Part shown: positions 57,667 through 64,000 of the stretch, one piece after another
Position numbering within the stretch: position 1 is the first letter of the stretch
How the letters are laid out: each line of letters starts with the position of its first letter
Source: Streptomyces humidus
GTDB lineage: Bacteria; Actinomycetota; Actinomycetes; Streptomycetales; Streptomycetaceae
DNA length: 64,000 bases
Assembly (NCBI RefSeq): GCF_014649655.1
Contig: NZ_BMTL01000019.1
Span: 1-64,000, forward strand
Reading direction: 5' to 3'
The notes under the pieces: generated by a model
Seen by the model: only the letters and a program-made list of their open reading frames with translations
Databases searched by the model: none
What the model was told of the DNA's origin: nothing
Position numbers and translations under genes: made by a program

Positions 57667-58086
57667 ATGAGCACCTCCGCCCACCAGCAGATGATCTTCG
57701 TGAACCTGCCCGTGAACGACCTGGACGCCTCGAAGAAGTTCTTCACGGACCTCGGCTACTCGATCAACCCCCAGTTCAGCGACGACAATGCCGCCTCCGT
57801 GGTGATCAGCGACACGATCGTCGCGATGCTCCTCACCAAGCCGTTCTACTCGACCTTCACCAAGAAGGAGATCGCGGACTCCGCGACCACCAGCGAGGTG
57901 CTGATCGCGCTGAGCGCGCAGAGCCGCGAGAAGGTCGACGAACTGGTCGACAGGGCGCTCGCGCTGGGCGGCTCGCCGAGCGGCGAGACCCAGGACCACG
58001 GCTTCATGTACGGCCGTTCCTTCGACGACCTCGACGGCCACACCTGGGAGATCGTCTGGATGGACCCGTCGGCCGTCCAGAGCTGA
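57667..58086 (+). CDS. VOC-family (glyoxalase/bleomycin resistance-like) protein
   Basis: A 139-residue vicinal-oxygen-chelate protein with the paired beta-alpha-beta-beta-beta modules: MIFVNLPVNDLDASKKFF at the start and GRSFDDLDGHTWEIVWMDPS at the end, where GH and E fit metal-ligand positions. The role could be lactone, glyoxal or drug binding, or unknown. GGGAGAG six bases before the ATG at 57667. A stand-alone gene 126 bp after the membrane protein. Confidence 0.88.
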   Translation: MSTSAHQQMIFVNLPVNDLDASKKFFTDLGYSINPQFSDDNAASVVISDTIVAMLLTKPFYSTFTKKEIADSATTSEVLIALSAQSREKVDELVDRALALGGSPSGETQDHGFMYGRSFDDLDGHTWEIVWMDPSAVQS

Positions 58087-58184
58087 CCGGCGCCGAGGCC
58101 GAGCCGGAAGCGAACCGGGACCGAGGCGGGGCCGAGCCGGGAACGAAACCGGGGACGGCCTCGAGCGCCGGCACGGCCGGTGCC

Positions 58185-58190
58185 TAGCAT
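58185..58190 (+). promoter_or_regulatory. -10 box of the LOG-family gene
   Basis: TAGCAT ends six bases before the GTG at 58197 with no ribosome-binding site between, indicating a leaderless mRNA. Confidence 0.55.
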
Positions 58191-58196
58191 GGGCGG

Positions 58197-59324
58197 GTGC
58201 ATCCGACGACACCCGCCCAGCCGTTCGACGGTTCCCACGACCGTGAGATCGAGTCCCTCGCCGAGTTCGACGAGGTGGTCGCCGCTCACGGCACGCTCAG
58301 CCACTTCCGCGTCCAGTCCGTCGACCTGACGGACCGTACGGACGCCCTGCTCTCGCTCGACACCTCGGGCGCGGTCTTCCTCGGCTGCCCGATGGACCCG
58401 GCGGCCGCCGCCCGCACGCGTGCCTGCGGCGCCCTGGTCCTCCCGCCCGTGCCGGGGCTGGCCTTCGACCCGTACCGTGGCTGCGTCTACTCGCCGGACG
58501 AGTTGTTCGCGTCCCTCGACGAGGGGTACGAGGCGACCCCGGACGCCCGGACCTACGCGTGGTTCCAGCGCACGAAGGCGGACGGCGACATCTTCGGCTC
58601 GATGCTCCGCTCGATCCACGACGAAGCCGTCTCGGACGCCCTGGACGAACTGCTCGTCGGCGCGCGCGTGGTGGGCGTGATGGGCGGTCACGCGATGGCG
58701 CGCGGCACCGAGGAGTACGCCGGCGCCGCCCGGCTCGGCCGTGAACTCGCCCGCGCCGGACTGACGGTGGCCACGGGCGGCGGACCCGGCGCCATGGAGG
58801 CGGCCAACCTCGGCGCGTACGCGGCGCCCTTCGGCGCCGGGATGCTCCCCGAGGCCCTGCGGATCCTCGCCAAGGCGCCCGCGTTCACGCCCTCGGTCAC
58901 CGACTGGGCGCGGGCCGCCTTCGAGGTCCGCGCGAAGTGGCCCGGCGGCGGGCCTTCGGTCGCCGTGCCCACCTGGTTCTACGGCCACGAGCCGCCGAAC
59001 CCGTTCGCCGCGCACATCGCCAAGTACTTCTCCAATGCCGTCCGGGAGGACGGCCTGTTGGCCCGCTGCAACGCGGGCGTGGTGTTCCTGCCGGGCGCCG
59101 CCGGGACCGTCCAGGAGATCTTCGACGACGCGACGCCCAACTACTACGAGTCGCGTGGCGAGCCGACGCCGATGGTGCTGGTGGACCGTGCGCACTGGAC
59201 GGAACGGCTGCCGGCCTGGCCGCTGTTGCGGTCCCTGGCGCGGGAGCGGTCCATGGAGTCCCGTATCGCCCTGGTCGACCGGATCGAGGAGGCGCCGGAG
59301 GCGCTGAAACGTCTCGGTGGTTAA
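58197..59324 (+). CDS. LOG-family (Rossmann-fold lysine decarboxylase-like) protein
   Basis: A 375-residue protein with the LOG signature in altered form. GGGPGAMEAAN keeps the first motif; the second motif reads LPGAAGTVQEIFDD instead of PGGxGTxxE. An N-terminal region of about 130 residues precedes the Rossmann domain. LOG proteins cleave ribosides of cytokinin-type or AMP-like nucleotides, so nucleotide 5'-monophosphate nucleosidase activity is possible, but the Gly-to-Ala change and the extension argue for a divergent function. Start GTG 58197 behind a leaderless -10 box. A run of termination sequence and a promoter follow. Confidence 0.82.
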   Translation: MHPTTPAQPFDGSHDREIESLAEFDEVVAAHGTLSHFRVQSVDLTDRTDALLSLDTSGAVFLGCPMDPAAAARTRACGALVLPPVPGLAFDPYRGCVYSPDELFASLDEGYEATPDARTYAWFQRTKADGDIFGSMLRSIHDEAVSDALDELLVGARVVGVMGGHAMARGTEEYAGAARLGRELARAGLTVATGGGPGAMEAANLGAYAAPFGAGMLPEALRILAKAPAFTPSVTDWARAAFEVRAKWPGGGPSVAVPTWFYGHEPPNPFAAHIAKYFSNAVREDGLLARCNAGVVFLPGAAGTVQEIFDDATPNYYESRGEPTPMVLVDRAHWTERLPAWPLLRSLARERSMESRIALVDRIEEAPEALKRLGG

Positions 59325-59362
59325 TAAGCAGGCAAAGCCAACCCCTCAGAGGGGTGGCCGCA

Positions 59363-59392
59363 TTGACACTGCTTATGAAACGCTTATAGACC
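59363..59392 (+). promoter_or_regulatory. Promoter of the LAETG surface-protein gene
   Basis: TTGACA (59363-59368) with TATAGA (59385-59390, 16-bp spacing) or TAGACC (59387-59392, 18 bp). A consensus -35 of this quality is rare in Streptomyces and predicts strong housekeeping expression. Just upstream an ACCCCT-cag-AGGGGT hairpin (59341-59355) may end the preceding transcript. The leader is about 90 nt. Confidence 0.6.
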
Positions 59393-59486
59393 TGTGAGCC
59401 TGCTGGGGATGGTGACGCACTCGGCTCACCGGGGGCGCCATCTCCCCCTCCACCCCCTGCAGTTGCGCTTCCCGTAAAGGACAAAC

Positions 59487-60236
59487 GTGTCCCTTTCCCG
59501 CCGTACCGCCGCCCGTTCGGTGCGCATCCTCGGTGTCACCGCCGCGTCCGCGGCCCTTGCGCTCAGCGCCGCCGGCACCGCGCCGGCCACCGAGATCGGC
59601 GACTTCTCCGCCGCTGCCGCCTGTGACGGCACGAGGGGCGTCATCACCGTCACCGCCAAGGGCCCTCTGGACGCCCCGGCCGAGATCACCGTCTTCCTGG
59701 AGAACAACGGCGCCGACCTGAGGCAGGTCGGCGCGGCCCAGACCGTCAAGGGCTCCAAGAAGGGCGCTGTCACCGTCTCCTTCGCCGAGGCCTGGGAGCC
59801 GAACGCCGAATACCGGATCCACGTCGTACCGGTCGCGGCCGCCAAGAAGAAACTCGCCGCGACCGGCATCCCTGCGAGCGGGGCCGACATCGCGCCGAAC
59901 GTGACCACCCCCTCCAGGGCATGCGCGGCCGAGGACACTCCGCCCGCGACCACCACCCCGTCCGCGACGCCGTCCTCGACGCCGTCCCGGACCGCCTCGC
60001 CGTCGGCCGGGACCGTCACCCCGGCCCCGTCCCCCTCGGATGCGACGGGCGACACCGCCGCGCCCCCGCCCCCCGCGAGCAACGCCCCGTCGCCCGCGGT
60101 CCAGGAGTCCAACCTCGCCGAGACCGGCGCCAACTCCAACACCGGCCTGATCGTCGGCATCGCGGCCGTCCTGGTCGTCGTCGGCGGCGGCGCGGTGTTC
60201 TTCGGAATGCGCCGCCGTGGAGCCGGCGAACGCTGA
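59487..60236 (+). CDS. LAETG-anchored cell-surface protein
   Basis: A 249-residue exported protein. Signal peptide with twin arginines (SRRTAARSVRI) and cleavage near residue 33, a 100-residue beta-rich domain, a Ser/Thr/Pro-rich wall-spanning stretch, LAETG (210-214), a hydrophobic helix and RRRGAGER. LAxTG is the signal for Streptomyces class-E sortases, so the protein is covalently bound to peptidoglycan. Function of the domain unknown. AAAGGA precedes GTG 59487. The sortase gene at 50.3 kb is a candidate partner, though most streptomycetes have several sortases elsewhere. Confidence 0.88.
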   Translation: MSLSRRTAARSVRILGVTAASAALALSAAGTAPATEIGDFSAAAACDGTRGVITVTAKGPLDAPAEITVFLENNGADLRQVGAAQTVKGSKKGAVTVSFAEAWEPNAEYRIHVVPVAAAKKKLAATGIPASGADIAPNVTTPSRACAAEDTPPATTTPSATPSSTPSRTASPSAGTVTPAPSPSDATGDTAAPPPPASNAPSPAVQESNLAETGANSNTGLIVGIAAVLVVVGGGAVFFGMRRRGAGER

Positions 60237-60267
60237 CCGCACGGCGCCCCCCACGAACCGAACACGA

Positions 60268-60298
60268 ACGGCCCGCCCCCGATCCGAGAGCGGGCCGT
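60268..60298. terminator. Terminator between the LAETG gene and the DinB-like gene
   Basis: Perfect 9-bp stem (60268-60276 with 60290-60298) and 13-nt loop in the 75-bp gap between converging genes. Confidence 0.6.
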
Positions 60299-60311
60299 CC
60301 GTCGGTCCGGC

Positions 60312-61148
60312 TCAGCCGAACGTCGCCTTCTCCAGCCAGAACTCCAGGACCTCGCGCTCGCCGAGCACCTCCAGGCCGGGGCTGTCCAGCGGCAGCCGAC
60401 CGTAGAACGCGAGCAGCACGCGGGTGAGCGGGCCGCGCAGGGCGACCGTCGTCTCCCCGTGGCCGGGACGCCATTCGACGCCCTGCTCGGTGAGTTCGAT
60501 CACCCTCCCCCACTCCCCGGCCGGCGAGAGCGCCGTCGCATCCGGCACCGCGCCCGGCTCGGCGGGGGCGTCGGTGGCGTGCAGCTGGAGGGTGCGGCCC
60601 GCGACGAGCAGTTCCCGGGCCGCCGCGTGCGGCTCGTTGCGCTGCACCCACCGCACGAGCTGCAGCCACTCGTCCACGGCGTCGGCGGCCACGTCCGGCG
60701 CGACCTCGTAGGACAGTCCAGCGGCGAGCGCGGCGTCGGCGCGGTGCACGGTGATCTCATGGGTCATCCGGCGCGCCCAGAAACCGCTGTCGGGCACTCC
60801 GGCCCAGCTCCACACCTTCGTGTCCGGGCCGGCCTCGCGCAGCGCGCCGACGACCAGTTCGCCGCTCTGCGCGAGCCAGGCGTCGAGCGCGGCCGGGTCG
60901 CCCTCGCCCTCCGGTCCGCCGAGCAGCGGGATCCGCTCGTCCGGGACGTTCTCCCGTGCCCGGGTCCGCACCAGCGCGTCCACCCAGCGCAGGGCGCCAC
61001 CCATGTGCCGCACGAGCTGCTCCAGCGTCCAGTCGGGGCAGGTCGGCACGGTCGCCGCCAGATCCGCCCCGGAAGTCACCACCGTCCTCAACTCACCGAC
61101 CTGATGGGCGATTTCGTCACAATACCGGTCATGCGTGAGAACAGTCAT
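60312..61148 (-). CDS. Maleylpyruvate isomerase / DinB-like family protein (TIGR03083 type)
   Basis: A 278-residue protein with an N-terminal DinB-like helical bundle: CPDWTLEQLVRHMGGALRW with the metal-type His, and RRMTHEITVHRADAALAAG with the paired histidines. The C-terminal part is an SCP2-like sterol-carrier-type domain. The family includes mycothiol-dependent maleylpyruvate isomerases and many uncharacterised actinobacterial members, so the reaction is unknown; mycothiol use is plausible in this group. AGGGTG before the ATG at 61146-61148. Lies after the thiamine transporter ATPase gene, 25 bp away on the same strand, perhaps one operon. Confidence 0.83.
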   Translation of the reverse strand: MTVLTHDRYCDEIAHQVGELRTVVTSGADLAATVPTCPDWTLEQLVRHMGGALRWVDALVRTRARENVPDERIPLLGGPEGEGDPAALDAWLAQSGELVVGALREAGPDTKVWSWAGVPDSGFWARRMTHEITVHRADAALAAGLSYEVAPDVAADAVDEWLQLVRWVQRNEPHAAARELLVAGRTLQLHATDAPAEPGAVPDATALSPAGEWGRVIELTEQGVEWRPGHGETTVALRGPLTRVLLAFYGRLPLDSPGLEVLGEREVLEFWLEKATFG

Positions 61149-61173
61149 GGCGAGCACCCTAGGCGCCGGGGGC

Positions 61174-62196
61174 TCAGTCCAGCACCACGATCTCGGCCGG
61201 GTCGAAGGACACCCCCACCGTGCTCCCCACCTCCGGCGCGTCGCGCAGTGCGCACGCCGCCTCCAGCCTCGGTGCGCCCTCCGGCTGGAGGTGCAGGGCG
61301 ACATGCGTGCCCCGGAAGGTGCGGGCGGCGACCGTGCAGCGCAGCCCGTCGTCCGCGTCCCCCAGACGCACGCCCGCGGGCCGGACGAGCAGTGTGCGCG
61401 CCCCCTGACCGGAACCGGCCGGCACCGGCGCCTTGCCCCACGGCGTGACCGCGACCTCGCCCGTGACGGTGGCCTCCACCACGTTGTCGAAGCCGAGGAA
61501 GCGTGCCACGAACGCGTCCGCCGGCCGCTGCCACACCTCCAGCGGCGAACCGGACTGGGCGATTCGGCCGTCCCTCATCACCACGACCCGGTCGGCCAGC
61601 GCGAACGCCTCGCCCTGGTCATGGGTGACGGCCAGCACCGTGGTCCCCAACCGGCCGAACAGCTCCCGCAGTTCGACGACCAGCCGTTCCCGCAGCGAAC
61701 GGTCGAGCTGACCGAGCGGCTCGTCGAGCATCAGCAGCCGGGGCCGCGGCGCGAGGGCCCTGGCCAGCGCCACCCGCTGCTGCTCACCGCCGGAGAGCGA
61801 GGCCACGGCCCGTCCGGCCGCGCCCGGCAGCCCGACGAGTTCGAGCAACTCCCTCACCCGCTCGCCCTGCCGGTCCCTCGGCATGCCGTGCATCCGCAGG
61901 CCGAAGGCCACGTTGCCGCCGACGTCCCGCTGCGGGAACAGCTGGTGGTCCTGGAACATCAGCCCCAGCTCGCGCCGGTGCGCGGGCACCCCCGCCTGGT
62001 CGCGCCCGTCGAGCGCGACGCGGCCGGAGTCCAGGGGCTGCAGACCGGCCACGGCCCGCAGCAACGTCGACTTGCCGCTGCCGCTGGGCCCGAGCACGCA
62101 CACCACCTCGTGCTCGGCGACCACGAGATCGACGGCGTCCAGCACGGCCCGCCCACCGAACCGCACGGTGGCCCGATCCAGTTCGAGCGCTCGCAT
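61174..62196 (-). CDS. Thiamine-type ABC transporter ATP-binding protein (ThiQ-like)
   Basis: A 340-residue ATPase. Walker A is GPSGSGKST, the signature SLSGGEQQRVALARAL, and Walker B LLMLDEPLGQLD with the switch histidine in AVTHDQGEAF. A C-terminal TOBE-like extension makes it longer than enteric ThiQ. The ATG (62194-62196) overlaps the permease stop as TGATG. It energises the permease upstream. ThiQ/iron-type FbpC ATPases are close relatives, so the substrate is taken from the binding protein and gene order. Confidence 0.85.
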   Translation of the reverse strand: MRALELDRATVRFGGRAVLDAVDLVVAEHEVVCVLGPSGSGKSTLLRAVAGLQPLDSGRVALDGRDQAGVPAHRRELGLMFQDHQLFPQRDVGGNVAFGLRMHGMPRDRQGERVRELLELVGLPGAAGRAVASLSGGEQQRVALARALAPRPRLLMLDEPLGQLDRSLRERLVVELRELFGRLGTTVLAVTHDQGEAFALADRVVVMRDGRIAQSGSPLEVWQRPADAFVARFLGFDNVVEATVTGEVAVTPWGKAPVPAGSGQGARTLLVRPAGVRLGDADDGLRCTVAARTFRGTHVALHLQPEGAPRLEAACALRDAPEVGSTVGVSFDPAEIVVLD

Positions 62197-63866
62197 CAGA
62201 ACTCTCCCGCCCGGTCGGTCCGCAGCCGCTCCAGCACCAGCAGGGCCACCGCGCACACCACCATCAGAATCGTCGAAAGGGCCATCGCCTGGCCGTAGTT
62301 GAGTTCTCCGGCCCGGCCGAGCAGACGCGCCACGGCCACCGGCAGCGTCGGGTTGTCGGGCCGTGCGATGAAGACCGTCGCCCCGAACTCCCCGAGCGAC
62401 ACCGCGAAGGCGAACCCGGCCGCGACCAGCAGCGCCCGTCGCACCATCGGCAGGTCGACCTCGCGCCACACCCGCCACGGCGACGCCCCGAGCACGGCCG
62501 CCGCCTCCCGCAACCGCTGGTCCACCGCCCGCAGCACCGGCAGCATGGTCCGCACCACGAAGGGCACGCCGACCAGCGCCTGGGCCAGCGGCACCAGGAT
62601 CCACGTGGCGCGCAGATCCAGCGGCGGCTCGTCGAGCGCGATCAGGAACCCGAAACCCACGGTCACCGCGGAGACGCCCAGCGGCAGCATCAGCAGCGCG
62701 TCGAAGCCCCGGACCAGCCGTCCGGCGTCCCTCCGGGTGAGCGCGGCCGCGGCGAGACCGCCGACGACCAGGGCGATCACGGTCGCGGCGACCGCGTACT
62801 GCAGCGAGTTGCCGATCGCGTCGATCGGCGGGACCAGAAAGACGTTCCCGTCGTCGCGGACCAGCGCCCGGTAGTAGGCGAACCCGGGCGCGTCCAGCGA
62901 GCGCTGCACCAGCACCGCGAGCGGCAGGACCAGCAGGACGGCGATGCTCGCGAGCACCCCGGCCAGCAGCGCCCACTGCCCGGCCCCGCGCGGCCGGCGC
63001 GCCGTCCCCGCCGCGTCCACCAGCCGCAGCGCGGTCTCCCGCCGTCGCACCGTCCGGGCGTGCACGGCGAGGACCGCGCCGACGGCCGCGAACTGGACGA
63101 TCGTGAGGACGGCGGCCGTGGACAGGTCGAAGATCTCGGAGGTCTGCCGGTAGATCTCCACCTCCAGGGTGGAGAAGGCGGGGCCGCCGAGGATCTGCAC
63201 CACGCCGAAGGAGGTGAAGGTGAAGAGGAAGACCATCAGGGCGGCCGCGGCGACGGCGGGCCCGAGCGCGGGCAGGGTCACCGTGCGCCAGGCCCGCGCC
63301 CGGGACGCGCCCAGCATCCGCGCCGCCTCCTCCTGCCGCGGGTCGAGCTGCGCCCACAGCCCGCCCACCGTCCGCACGACCACCGCGTAGTTGAAGAAGA
63401 CGTGTGCCAGCAGGATCGCCCACACGGTCGTGTCGAGGCGTACGCCCCACAGGTCGTCGAGCAGCCCGCCACGCCCGACGAGCGCGAGGAACGCCGTGCC
63501 GACGACGACCGTCGGCAGCACGAACGGGACGGTGACGACGGCTCGCAGCGTCTGCTTGCCCGGGAAGTCGAGGCGCGCGAAGACATAGGCGCCCGGCAGC
63601 GCCACCAGCAGCGTGAGCGCGGTGGAGGCGAGCGCCTGCCAGGTGGTGAACCACAGCACGTGCCGGATGTCGGACTGCCCGAGCACGTCCCACAGCCGTC
63701 CGAAGCGCCACGACCCGTCGACGTGGAGTCCCCGGGCGACGATCGCGGCGACCGGGTAGGCGAAGAAGACCGCGAAGAACGCGACGGGCACGGCCAGGAG
63801 AGCGAGCCGGGCAGCCGCGCTCCCCCGGGCGCCCCGGGCTCCCCCGGCGGCCTTGGCCGGGGTCAC
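62196..63866 (-). CDS. Thiamine-type ABC transporter permease (ThiP-like)
   Basis: A 556-residue double permease with two tandem six-helix halves. Each has an EAA loop (RQEEAARMLGASRARAWRTV; RLREAAAVLGASPWRVWREV). Such fused permeases occur in ThiBPQ and Fe3+ (FbpB) importers. GTG 63864-63866 is chosen because it overlaps the binding-protein stop as GTGA; the frame stays open to GTG 63899, inside the binding-protein gene. It would pass thiamine or a derivative across the membrane. Confidence 0.87.
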   Translation of the reverse strand: MTPAKAAGGARGARGSAAARLALLAVPVAFFAVFFAYPVAAIVARGLHVDGSWRFGRLWDVLGQSDIRHVLWFTTWQALASTALTLLVALPGAYVFARLDFPGKQTLRAVVTVPFVLPTVVVGTAFLALVGRGGLLDDLWGVRLDTTVWAILLAHVFFNYAVVVRTVGGLWAQLDPRQEEAARMLGASRARAWRTVTLPALGPAVAAAALMVFLFTFTSFGVVQILGGPAFSTLEVEIYRQTSEIFDLSTAAVLTIVQFAAVGAVLAVHARTVRRRETALRLVDAAGTARRPRGAGQWALLAGVLASIAVLLVLPLAVLVQRSLDAPGFAYYRALVRDDGNVFLVPPIDAIGNSLQYAVAATVIALVVGGLAAAALTRRDAGRLVRGFDALLMLPLGVSAVTVGFGFLIALDEPPLDLRATWILVPLAQALVGVPFVVRTMLPVLRAVDQRLREAAAVLGASPWRVWREVDLPMVRRALLVAAGFAFAVSLGEFGATVFIARPDNPTLPVAVARLLGRAGELNYGQAMALSTILMVVCAVALLVLERLRTDRAGEF

Positions 63867-64000
63867 TTCAGCACGAGCGAGGTCCACGACCTGACCCACT
63901 GGTCACGACGGTCGGCGATCTTCGCCGGGTCCATGGTCTCGGGCTCCTTGGCGGCGGGCCCGAACCGGGTGAACTCGGCGGGCACGGCCGCGCCCTTCAC
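63863..64000 (-). CDS. Thiamine-type ABC transporter substrate-binding protein (3' part only)
   Basis: Only the last 45 residues are in the window; the gene begins beyond 64000. The tail EFTRFGPAAKEPETMDPAKI, then RRDQWVRSWTSLVLK before the stop, resembles the ends of thiamine-binding periplasmic proteins (ThiB/TbpA). Identification is modest because the rest, including the thiamine pocket and any upstream TPP riboswitch, lies outside. It leads the operon with the ThiP- and ThiQ-like genes. Confidence 0.75.
   Translation of the reverse strand: MKGAAVPAEFTRFGPAAKEPETMDPAKIADRRDQWVRSWTSLVLK

Overview
The window looks like the chromosome core of a Streptomyces (or a very close actinomycete). 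GC is very high with strong GC3 bias. GTG and TTG starts, leaderless genes behind TANNNT boxes, Tat-dependent lipoproteins, an LAETG sortase substrate and a methylerythritol-phosphate block in the order dxr-rseP-ispG all fit. Gene order resembles, from memory, the S. coelicolor SCO5630-SCO5696 neighbourhood. No tRNA, rRNA, CRISPR array, insertion sequence or prophage was seen.

Layout. 1-5.0 kb: ispG (partial), rseP and dxr, then a large acyl-CoA dehydrogenase. 5.3-18.9 kb: a carbohydrate island with a LacI regulator, GH31, GH12, GH42, a three-gene sugar ABC importer (binding protein plus two permeases, no ATPase) and GH3. Perfect or near-perfect copies of a TCGAAGCGCTTCGA palindrome lie in front of the regulator gene and on both sides of the divergent importer/GH3 promoter. 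The enzyme set (endo-glucanase, alpha-xylosidase, beta-galactosidase, beta-glucosidase) is what is needed to take apart xyloglucan. 18.9-38 kb and 51.7-55.2 kb: a polyamine/GABA catabolic region. It has three aldehyde dehydrogenases, gabT, a PuuB-like oxidase, a Pot-type importer, a PucR regulator, an Lrp/AsnC regulator and an omega-aminotransferase, with a PAP2 phosphatase, a TraG/FtsK-like ATPase and small unknowns between them. 36-39 kb: a DUF4190-like membrane protein, an adenosine deaminase family enzyme and a glycerophosphodiesterase.

39.4-51.4 kb is the most unusual part. A 1945-residue protein carries TIR, a degenerate metallophosphoesterase, NACHT, pentapeptide repeats and 15 WD40 repeats, an NLR-like architecture of the kind used in anti-phage or conflict signalling. 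Next come an SLC13/ArsB-type transporter, a three-gene cassette (two-TM protein, HxH protein, inositol-monophosphatase-like protein), and an overlapping four-gene operon (sorting-signal protein, sortase, ECF sigma factor, single-TM protein).

55.3-64 kb: an ABC ATPase with its membrane partner, a VOC protein, a LOG-family protein, an LAETG cell-wall protein behind a strong promoter, a DinB/maleylpyruvate-isomerase-like protein, and a thiamine-type ABC importer whose binding protein runs off the end.

Stretches over 300 bases without a gene are 5005-5414 (divergent promoter region with repeats and two LacI-type operators), 15620-15974 (divergent promoter region with two operators) and 21213-21751 (four hairpins, no credible gene). 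All functions are read from sequence motifs and context only.
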